Assembly (NCBI GenBank): GCA_026984735.1
Contig: JALSRN010000101.1
Coordinates: 1 to 64,000 of the forward strand
Origin: Sedimenticola sp.
GTDB taxonomy: Bacteria > Pseudomonadota > Gammaproteobacteria > Chromatiales > Chromatiaceae
Length of the DNA: 64,000 nucleotides
Direction: 5' to 3'
The notes under the pieces were generated by a model. The model saw only the letters and a list, made by a program, of their open reading frames with translations, made no database searches and was not told where the DNA came from. Position 1 is the first letter of the stretch. Every line of letters begins with the position of its first letter. A program made the position numbers and the translations under genes. Shown piece by piece: positions 26,990 to 34,109 of this stretch.

Positions 26990-29065
26990 TCATTCATTGC
27001 CATGCGGACAGGTGCGATCTGCTGGCTCGAGACCGGCTTTGATGGCCCATTTGGCCAAAGTGCGTCGCAAGCATGGCTCCATTCCCGGCATCTGCTTCCC
27101 TTGGGAGTCGAGGATGAAGGCAGGCCCGCCTCGAGTGGCGATGCGAACGATCTTCCAGTCTCCTTCCCGGATGGCGCGATCGCGGGCTTGCTCGATGAGC
27201 TGCTTTCCTTTGGGCGAGAGGGCGATGGCTCCCGATTCGAGGTCTGGAATTTCCAGCAGCTGCAGCAGAGGAGGAACTTCCAGATGATTCTTCTTCATGC
27301 CCCTTACCTTCGCCAACCATGCGCCGGTTGCGTATAGAGCGCTCAAGTCGCGATCTTCCTTGCCTTCCAGATAGGGCAGAAGGGTGCGGCTGCCGCTGCT
27401 GCTGGGCGGAGGCTCGATGTCCACCAAGTCGAGCAGGGTGGGCATGAAGTCGATGGACGAGACGGTGGCGGAAATTTTCCTCCCACCTTTGCGGCGGGGA
27501 TCCACGATGACGAGGGGGATGCGGTTGCTGGGGTCGTCGCCGAGAACGGTGTTTCCCTGCCCCCAGGTGTCCCGTTCGAAAAGATCGGTGCCGTGATCGC
27601 TGAAGATGACCACAATGGTGTTTTCCAGCAGCCCCCTGTTTTTCAAATGTCGGATCATGCGACCGACTTCATCGTCGAAACGTTTCACCGCGCCGTCGTA
27701 AAGATCGATGATCTGCTGTACGTCGAAAGACTCGGCGCCTTCCGCTTGCCGCTTGGCGATATCCTCGGGCGTGTAGACCCGAGTCATGGAAAACTTGGAT
27801 GGACCTCGGTAGTCGTGGCCGCTGAACAGCGTGTAATAAGGATACTCGCTGCCAAAAGGGCCGTGCGTAGTCGCCATGAAGCAAAGAATGAAGAAGGGTT
27901 TTTCGCCGTCAGCCCACCGGTCGATCAGATTTCGTACCTGCCGGCCCACATCCGAAGTGAGCGGACGGCCGGCCGCATAATAGATCTGCGGCAATAACAG
28001 GCGCCCCAGAGCGTTGTGCGTGAAAAGGGTGAGAAAGAGGCGCATGTCTTTCGGGCCCTGGCTGAGCAGATATTTGATGTTCCATTGATCGGGGGCGGTC
28101 ATGGCTCGATCGAATCCAAACTCGATCTTTCCCAAATCGCTCGCCGCCCAATCGCCCACCGCGGCGGTGCGGTAGCCATGTTCCCTGAGTATCTGCGGCA
28201 AGGCGGGCACCGGCAATTTGCGCGCTTCGTCAGGAATGAAATTGGTGGTCACCCCATGCTGCCTGGGCCATGTTCCGGTGAGCAGAGAGGTCATGCTCGG
28301 AGCGGTTCGTGCAATGGGGACATAGATTCTCGAGAACCAGAATCCTTTGCGTGCCAATGCGTCGATGTGAGGAGTGAGGTTGCGTGGGTACCCGTCGACG
28401 CCCAGGCGGTCTCCCCGGAGCGTATCCGATCCGATCATGAGAATGTTGGGCTGCGAACGATGGGGGAGCGGTTGCATGGGAGGAGAAGGGGGACGTCCGA
28501 GGAAGTAGACGAACGACAAAACAGCGGTGGGCAAGACGACGAGAGCCGCAGCCGAGCCGACGGCGTGACCACGAAGCAGTTTCCACGCCACGACGAGAAC
28601 CGAGCCGGCTACGAGGAAGGAGAGCCCTATCCCGATGGGAGGCAACCAGGAGGGCTCGATCCAAAACCAAGCTCGGACCAGATGCATGGTGTCATACAGC
28701 CACGTGGCCGTGACGGAACCGGGTTCTTCAACGAGCGTCACGGCAAAACGGTAGGCGGTGACGACTCCAAGTCCAAGCCCCCCCGCGACGAACGTGGCCA
28801 GCCAGGGGCGCCGTTTCGCGGGAAAGAGTGCCGTCTGAACCAGAGCTCCTCCAAGAGCCAGCACCCAGGCGATCAGGAATGCGGCAAGAGCCAGTCGGCC
28901 CAGGGACCAGACGGCGTAACCGAGATAATGGGCCTCGATCTGTTCCCGGATTGCTGGTCCCTGACGACTGTAGGCGAGGATGGACTTTACGGTAAGAAGA
29001 GCCGTGAAGAGAAACGCCACCGTGGCGGTGGCGCCCAGCAATCGAAGCAGGGATCGGGCATTCAT
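26990..29065 (-). CDS. Sulfatase-fold membrane protein with threonine nucleophile
   Basis: A 691-residue protein. About five membrane helices (first ~210 residues) precede an alkaline-phosphatase-superfamily domain beginning at PNILMIGSDTLRGDRLG. The position of the formylglycine motif CxPSR reads RTAPSMTSLLTG: Thr replaces Cys/Ser and Met replaces Arg. Metal residues are retained (SDTLRGDR, FSDHGTDLFERD). It therefore cannot be a classical sulfatase and is more likely a phospho-group transferase or hydrolase acting outside the membrane. ATG 29065 has AAGGAG upstream and overlaps the TPR gene stop by four bases. Confidence 0.82.
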   Translation of the reverse strand: MNARSLLRLLGATATVAFLFTALLTVKSILAYSRQGPAIREQIEAHYLGYAVWSLGRLALAAFLIAWVLALGGALVQTALFPAKRRPWLATFVAGGLGLGVVTAYRFAVTLVEEPGSVTATWLYDTMHLVRAWFWIEPSWLPPIGIGLSFLVAGSVLVVAWKLLRGHAVGSAAALVVLPTAVLSFVYFLGRPPSPPMQPLPHRSQPNILMIGSDTLRGDRLGVDGYPRNLTPHIDALARKGFWFSRIYVPIARTAPSMTSLLTGTWPRQHGVTTNFIPDEARKLPVPALPQILREHGYRTAAVGDWAASDLGKIEFGFDRAMTAPDQWNIKYLLSQGPKDMRLFLTLFTHNALGRLLLPQIYYAAGRPLTSDVGRQVRNLIDRWADGEKPFFILCFMATTHGPFGSEYPYYTLFSGHDYRGPSKFSMTRVYTPEDIAKRQAEGAESFDVQQIIDLYDGAVKRFDDEVGRMIRHLKNRGLLENTIVVIFSDHGTDLFERDTWGQGNTVLGDDPSNRIPLVIVDPRRKGGRKISATVSSIDFMPTLLDLVDIEPPPSSSGSRTLLPYLEGKEDRDLSALYATGAWLAKVRGMKKNHLEVPPLLQLLEIPDLESGAIALSPKGKQLIEQARDRAIREGDWKIVRIATRGGPAFILDSQGKQMPGMEPCLRRTLAKWAIKAGLEPADRTCPHGNE

Positions 29066-29814
29066 TCGGCGGACTCCTTGTTGTATCCCGGCGGGCAGTC
29101 TTCTTGACCATGGCCTTTCAGACAGGTCATGCGCCTCAGAAGTCTGTGTGATCGGGGCTTTTTCTTCAGGGCGGTCTCGAGCACTCGACGCGCAGCTTCT
29201 CTTTGGCCCAGTTTCACGGCCAGATCCGCATAGGTGATGGCGCCCTTCACGTAATCCGGCCTTAGACGGACGGCTTTTTCGGCATAGGCAAAAGCAGAAC
29301 CTGGATTTCCAAGACATTGGTAGGTCTGGGAAAACATTACATAGAGTTCGGGTAGGAGAACGAAGTCGGAAGGTATGCCTTTCTCCATGTACTCCAGGTC
29401 GTTTTTGGCTTGAGCGCAGAGACCCTTTCGTGACCCTGGATTAAACTCCAGCATCGCTTTACGCAAATTGAGCATCGCTTGGCAATAGTGGTGCATGCGT
29501 GTGTACTGGTCGCCGAATATTTTGTACCATTTTCGAGTTCTTGGATCTTTTCTATTGTTTCCCCAATGATAAGCCCTGGGCGTACAGTATTTCGGAAGAA
29601 GTTTTAGCTCTTCTGGGGAAGGGTGAAAGTTTCCGATGGCAAAAACTGAGCCGGGTATCAGAACGGCTAACCAAAACAAAGCCATGTAAAGAGCGAGCGT
29701 AGATGAAAAAATGGATTCATGTATGGCAGCAGCGTTTTTTTGTGTGAAAAATAACTTCTTTTTCCTGTTTGATGGGGCTGCGCTCCGCTGAATATCGCTC
29801 TTTTTCATGGCCAT
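29062..29814 (-). CDS. TPR-containing periplasmic or anchored protein of unknown function
   Basis: A 250-residue protein with a hydrophobic segment around residues 38-58 (ALYMALFWLAVLIPGSVFA) that is a signal or anchor, then tetratricopeptide-like helices, e.g. YQCLGNPGSAFAYAEKAVRL and DLAVKLGQREAARRVLETAL. Several Cys residues are present. ATG 29814 is preferred because AGGAAA lies upstream. The gene is visibly more A+T-rich than the locus average. It overlaps the following sulfatase-fold gene by four bases, so it may be a scaffold or regulator for that enzyme; this is inference. Confidence 0.7.
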   Translation of the reverse strand: MAMKKSDIQRSAAPSNRKKKLFFTQKNAAAIHESIFSSTLALYMALFWLAVLIPGSVFAIGNFHPSPEELKLLPKYCTPRAYHWGNNRKDPRTRKWYKIFGDQYTRMHHYCQAMLNLRKAMLEFNPGSRKGLCAQAKNDLEYMEKGIPSDFVLLPELYVMFSQTYQCLGNPGSAFAYAEKAVRLRPDYVKGAITYADLAVKLGQREAARRVLETALKKKPRSHRLLRRMTCLKGHGQEDCPPGYNKESAE

Positions 29815-29880
29815 CAGGTTTCCTGGTAAACGTCTTCTCTTCGATGTAATGGATTTTGGCTTTCGCCACACGCTTTTCGT

Positions 29881-29961
29881 TTTTCAACGGGTACGTTGAA
29901 AATAAAGCGTACCGTCCCTAACTCGCCTGAATTCGCGTCGGAATAAATTTGGGATTATTCC
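29881..29961. other. Cluster of inverted repeats between GT2 and TPR genes
   Basis: TTTTCAACG (29881-29889) pairs with CGTTGAAAA (29894-29902). GGTACG (29890-29895) can instead pair with CGTACC (29908-29913); the two stems share bases and exclude each other. GGAATAA (29940-29946) pairs with TTATTCC (29955-29961) at the GT2 stop. No clear T-tract follows on either strand. Confidence 0.5.
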
Positions 29962-30851
29962 ATGTCCCTTTTGAATATCATGTTCAGCAAAAGGGCCAGC
30001 TTCCATTTTGCCTCTTTTCCGGGCGAGAATAGTATGGCCTCGCCCAGGTGGCCGATGGCGGCGAGCCGCCGGCCTGACCGATATTCCCATTTTGCATAAT
30101 CGGAGAGCATTCCGGCAAATGCGTTTCTCCAGAATCTTCCTCGATCTTCCGGGGGGAGCAGATGACGGTTTTTGCGCATTACCCGAATGGCGGCTTCGCG
30201 CATGAGCGCCAAGCTGCTGCTTTGGCTCTGGCGCCGCCGTTTCACCACGGTAAGTGGTGCTGATATGCATTCGTAACCGCTTTTTGCCGCAAGGCGCATC
30301 CATAAATCGGTGTCTTCAACACCTTGGAGAGTTTCGTCGAAAGGCCCCCGGGGCGGAAGGGCGTCCCGCCGTATCAATACGCTCGACGTACTTCCGGCGA
30401 TCGCGGCATTTTCTTCAAAGAGAGTGTGCAATAGGTCTTTATCGATATGGGGGCATGGCCAGATTCGTTCCGTTTTTCCCTCTGGAGTCATGACCAAAGT
30501 GGCGGTGGAACAGAAGCCGAGTTCCGCTTTCTCCCGGAGAAGGATGACTTGCCGCTCCAGCTTTTCCGGCAACCAGTAGTCATCGGCGTCGAGAAAGGCG
30601 ATCCAGTCGCCCCGGCTTTTTCGAATTCCAAGGTTACGGGCGCTGGAGGGGCCGCCATTCGGCTTTTGAACCAGGGTGACAGGTTTTCCGTAGCTGGAAG
30701 CGATGGCGGCGGTCTCGTCGGTACTGCCATCGTCCACCACGATTATCTCCAGTTTTTTCCAGGTCTGCGCCAAAACGCTGTCGATGGCGCGCCGGATGAA
30801 GGGGGCCGCGTTGTAGGCGGGAATGACGACGCTGACCAGCGGCTCATCCAT
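29955..30851 (-). CDS. Glycosyltransferase family 2
   Basis: A 298-residue GT-A inverting glycosyltransferase. SVVIPAYNAAPFIRRAIDS opens the domain, VDDGSTDET is the nucleotide-binding Asp-Asp motif, and FLDADDYW is the DxD metal site. QGVEDTDLWMRLA is the catalytic Asp-containing (ED) region. It has no membrane helices and should extend the repeat unit in the cytoplasm. Its start overlaps the sulfotransferase stop by eight bases. Confidence 0.93.
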   Translation of the reverse strand: MDEPLVSVVIPAYNAAPFIRRAIDSVLAQTWKKLEIIVVDDGSTDETAAIASSYGKPVTLVQKPNGGPSSARNLGIRKSRGDWIAFLDADDYWLPEKLERQVILLREKAELGFCSTATLVMTPEGKTERIWPCPHIDKDLLHTLFEENAAIAGSTSSVLIRRDALPPRGPFDETLQGVEDTDLWMRLAAKSGYECISAPLTVVKRRRQSQSSSLALMREAAIRVMRKNRHLLPPEDRGRFWRNAFAGMLSDYAKWEYRSGRRLAAIGHLGEAILFSPGKEAKWKLALLLNMIFKRDME

Positions 30852-31800
30852 TGGCTTCGTACCCCAGGCGGCGTATCATGGGACGAATTTTTGGAAGAAT
30901 GCGCTCGATGGCGTCAGGGTTGTTGCGCCGCCACTTCTCCTTTTGCGGCGGGCCGGTGACGATGCTGGTGGGGCGCTTGTCCAACGAGGCGCAATGCGCT
31001 TCCAGCTCTTCGGTGAAAGGGATTCCCAGCTTGCGGAAGACAGCTTCGAACGTGGGCACGGGACGGTCGCGGACCTCTTCGTAGCGCACCCGGATCCACT
31101 GGTTTTCCGGAATCTCTTTCGCGGCCTCCAGCGCCAGTTGGTTGGCCATGATCCACTGATAGGCGCACACCTCCTCGAGGGAGGCTTCGTTGTAATCCCG
31201 CCAGCCGGGCGGCAGGAAGAAGTGCCACTCCCGGAACTTCCCGCCGTCGATGCGCACCGGCTCGGGCGAAGGACCGAAAAACTGCTCGAGACCGAAACCG
31301 CCATCCACCCGGCCCTTGCGCCATCCATCCATCATGGAGCTGACATTGTCCCGTCCGTCCCGGTGGATGAAGACGAATTTCGCTTTCGGGAAGAGGCGGT
31401 GGAGATAGGGAATGCGCATTACGTTGATGCAGGTCTTGTCCAGAACCCATCCCGCGCCCAGTCGTTGGTAGAAGAAACGAAAGGCGGCCCGCCGGTGCTC
31501 CGGCTTGGCGTGAGTGGCATCGGCTGCTTCCGATTCCCAGCCGTTGTTGAGCGGGCCGTACAAACTGTTCCAGAACTGCGGAATCTCGTAACCAAAGGCG
31601 AGAAAGGCGCCGGAAGCGGCCAGGGTTTCGTAGGTGACGGTGGTGCCGGATCGGGAGCAGCCCACCACGAACACGGGGTCGGGCATGGAGGGTTTGCGAA
31701 GATCCCACCAGTAGCCCCGCATCGCCAGCCGGGCGGCGTGAAGATTCTTGGCCCGGATCTCCGGGTCGAGAAGTTTCAGGAGCTTCGCTGGGTTGGGCAT
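30844..31800 (-). CDS. PAPS-dependent sulfotransferase
   Basis: A 318-residue cytoplasmic sulfotransferase. VVGCSRSGTT is the 5'-phosphosulfate-binding loop near residues 45-54, and AKFVFIHRDGRDNVSSMM is the 3'-phosphate-binding region. WVLDKTC supplies part of the core. It should sulfate a hydroxyl on the lipid-linked glycan or another small acceptor, using PAPS made by genes outside the window. It sits between GT2 and GT4 genes in one operon, which supports a polysaccharide acceptor. Confidence 0.88.
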   Translation of the reverse strand: MPNPAKLLKLLDPEIRAKNLHAARLAMRGYWWDLRKPSMPDPVFVVGCSRSGTTVTYETLAASGAFLAFGYEIPQFWNSLYGPLNNGWESEAADATHAKPEHRRAAFRFFYQRLGAGWVLDKTCINVMRIPYLHRLFPKAKFVFIHRDGRDNVSSMMDGWRKGRVDGGFGLEQFFGPSPEPVRIDGGKFREWHFFLPPGWRDYNEASLEEVCAYQWIMANQLALEAAKEIPENQWIRVRYEEVRDRPVPTFEAVFRKLGIPFTEELEAHCASLDKRPTSIVTGPPQKEKWRRNNPDAIERILPKIRPMIRRLGYEANG

Positions 31801-31842
31801 GACGTGAGTCCGAGGGTCAACGTTTCTCGCCGGTGCGTCGTG

Positions 31843-33027
31843 TTAAACAGCCTTGTCTTGAGAAACCGCCTGGCCGAGGGGGGCGTCCATCGCTTCTCGA
31901 GTCTTTTCAGCCACGCGTTCCCAGGAAAAGTCTTCCACCGCCCGCCGCCAAGCATGGTTCTCCAGCCTCCGGCGCAACGCCTCGTCGGTGAGCAACCGTT
32001 CGATGGCCTGGGATAGCGCTTCCACGTGGGTCCCGTCCACCCGCAATCCGGTTTCGCCATCCAGCACGGCAGCGCCGGTGCCTCCGGCGAGCCCCGCGAT
32101 GGAGGTCTTGCCGCAGGCGGCAGCCTCCATGAAGACCATGCCGAAGCCTTCGTTGTCGCCGTCGATCTCGCGGTTCGGCATCAAGAAAAATTCGCACGCG
32201 TTGTACCAGCGCGGCAGGTCTTCCATGGAGACGTGGCCCAGCAAATGGACCTGCTGGGAAACTCCTTCTTCCCGGGCCAGTCGCTCCAGATAGCCGTGAT
32301 CCTCGCCGATGCCGATGATGGCATAGTGGGGCGTCAGCCCCTTGTGGGCAAGGAGGCGAAGAGCGCGAATCACCATGTCGAAGCCTTTGCGCCGGCTCAG
32401 GCGGCCCACCGAAAGCAGAAGAGGCTCGTCTGCCGCCATTCCCAGGCTGTGCTTGAGGTCCGCGAACGGCAGGCCTTTGCGAAAGCGCTGCACGTTCACG
32501 CCGGGCGGCAGCAGGGTGATCCGCTCTTCGGCGACGCCCAGCTTGAGCAGCTCCCGGCGCGTGAACTCGCTGTTGGCGATGACGTGATCCGCATGCCGGT
32601 AGGTGAACGTCATGACCTTGTGCTTGGCGGGCTGCGTCCAGGTGGTGATCTCCTCACCATGGGCGTAGATCAGCAGTTTTTTGCGGAAACTCCTGGCCAG
32701 CAGCCAGCCCACCAGCCCTTCGGGAAGGACCCGGCCACAGTGGATTTGGTCGATGGGGTGGCGCACCAGGATGGACGCCCCTTTCGTCAGCAGGTTGGCG
32801 TACATGGGCAACGACTCGGGCTTGACCCACGGCCGGCGCCGAAGCTCCACCCGGTGGACGCTGTTGGGGTGGTCGCGGTCGTGCTCTTCGGCGCCCGGCA
32901 CCCGGGCAGTGACGACGTGGATATTTTTGCCGCCGAGCCGGCGGTAGACCTCGTCGAACCAGACCGCCGTGCCCCCCTTTGTGGGAAGGAACAGTTCGGT
33001 GATGACCAGAAGATCGGCGTTGCCCAT
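31843..33027 (-). CDS. Glycosyltransferase family 4 (GT-B fold)
   Basis: A 394-residue glycosyltransferase. The N-terminal VITELFLPTKGGTAVWFDEV is typical of GT4 enzymes, and the C-terminal NREIDGDNEGFGMVFMEAAA has the E(x7)E-like donor site. LLSVGRLSRRKGFDMVIRAL is the linker motif. It begins the operon that runs left to 24970; a TATAAT-type -10 lies 29 bases upstream at 33056-33061. Confidence 0.92.
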   Translation of the reverse strand: MGNADLLVITELFLPTKGGTAVWFDEVYRRLGGKNIHVVTARVPGAEEHDRDHPNSVHRVELRRRPWVKPESLPMYANLLTKGASILVRHPIDQIHCGRVLPEGLVGWLLARSFRKKLLIYAHGEEITTWTQPAKHKVMTFTYRHADHVIANSEFTRRELLKLGVAEERITLLPPGVNVQRFRKGLPFADLKHSLGMAADEPLLLSVGRLSRRKGFDMVIRALRLLAHKGLTPHYAIIGIGEDHGYLERLAREEGVSQQVHLLGHVSMEDLPRWYNACEFFLMPNREIDGDNEGFGMVFMEAAACGKTSIAGLAGGTGAAVLDGETGLRVDGTHVEALSQAIERLLTDEALRRRLENHAWRRAVEDFSWERVAEKTREAMDAPLGQAVSQDKAV

Positions 33028-33055
33028 GTCCTATCCCTGAAAACCGTTCCGTCGG

Positions 33056-33061
33056 ATTATA
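33056..33061 (-). promoter_or_regulatory. -10 box (TATAAT) for the GT4-to-acyltransferase operon
   Basis: A perfect TATAAT on the minus strand lies 29 bases before the GT4 start, overlapping the stop of the upstream deacetylase-like gene. Transcription from here would give a leader of about 20 bases and read through to 24970. Confidence 0.55.
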
Positions 33062-34109
33062 TGGCGTGGGGGCGCAGCCGTCTCCAGAGAAGCGACGGAG
33101 TGTGAAGAAGTACCAGAGGATTGCGTTGCAACAGGCCGGCCGCATCTTGGGGCGGCCGGAAGAGCAGCCCGGGTATTTTCCGTTTTGCTTCTGAAAGAAG
33201 TTGCTCCACCGCGGCGAAAGCGCTTTCCTTGTTTTCTCCAAGAAAGTTGAATCTGTGGGTCTCGAGGAGGGCCGGCTCCCGCAGCCGCCATTTTCGCTGA
33301 ATCTGTTTCACCGCCGCGGCAGGGGCGTGTCCCAGGGCGGGCTCGAAATAGATGTCGCGCACGAGAGTGGTGAGCTTTTCCGCTCGGCGTCGGCCGTTGA
33401 TTTCGATGCGATCCTCGGGAAGGAGCCGGCCTCCTTCGTCCCGGCCGGTGAAGCGCCTGCCGGGCGTGACGAGCATCGTGAGCCCCGCTTCCGCGTAAGC
33501 GCGCTCCACGGAGTCGTCCCAGACGAAGGTGGGCGGCACCACCACCGACGGCGGTCGGCCGAAACAGCTCTCGAACAGCGCCACCTCCTCTTGCACCGCT
33601 TGCTGGATCTGGGTGGCTTCCAGGGGCGTGGAAGGGAGTCGGCGTCCGTCGATCCAGCGGCTCTGCAGCCAGGAAGGGAGCCGTTCGGTATGCCAGGGTT
33701 CTTCCAGCAACTGGCGACGTACTTCGGGGTTTCGGCCGATCTCCGCCATGAGATTGTCCGGCCAGTAGTGCGCCATGCCATGGAGCTGGATGTGAAACGC
33801 CCCTTCGGCGGCCCCTTTTTTCATCGCTTCCAGCACGGCCGCGAATTGCGGTTCGTTCAATGTGCGCGCGGCGTATTCGCCGGTGTCCAGTATCTTCTCC
33901 ATGTGAGGGATGGAGAGCACCACGCCCAGAGTCATCACCGCGGGATGGCCGGTCGGGTCCCGATGACGGGTCAGCAGCTTGCGCAGTCCATGGAGCGCCT
34001 CGGCGTGTTCCTCCGGCGCGGGTCCCCAGTCGTCGCTTTCGAGGATCAGCACCGGCTGTTCCAGCAAAGGAGCGGCAAGAGTGGAAAAAGTGTTCATGGG
34101 GAAGCTCAT
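33057..34109 (-). CDS. Polysaccharide-deacetylase-like protein
   Basis: A 350-residue protein that looks like a divergent NodB/glycoside-hydrolase-deacetylase fold: VLILESDDWGPAPEEH (paired Asp), FHIQLHGMAHYW (His-rich), and VVVPPTFVWDDSVERAYAEA. No signal peptide is evident. I cannot fix the substrate. ATG 34109 overlaps the stop of the TIGR03790-like gene (ATGA). It is last in the 39.5-33.1 kb operon. Confidence 0.7.
   Translation of the reverse strand: MSFPMNTFSTLAAPLLEQPVLILESDDWGPAPEEHAEALHGLRKLLTRHRDPTGHPAVMTLGVVLSIPHMEKILDTGEYAARTLNEPQFAAVLEAMKKGAAEGAFHIQLHGMAHYWPDNLMAEIGRNPEVRRQLLEEPWHTERLPSWLQSRWIDGRRLPSTPLEATQIQQAVQEEVALFESCFGRPPSVVVPPTFVWDDSVERAYAEAGLTMLVTPGRRFTGRDEGGRLLPEDRIEINGRRRAEKLTTLVRDIYFEPALGHAPAAAVKQIQRKWRLREPALLETHRFNFLGENKESAFAAVEQLLSEAKRKIPGLLFRPPQDAAGLLQRNPLVLLHTPSLLWRRLRPHAI

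Noticed and set aside
26990..29065. Formylglycine-dependent sulfatase
   Set aside because: The nucleophile position is Thr and the following Arg is Met, so the motif needed for formylglycine is absent.
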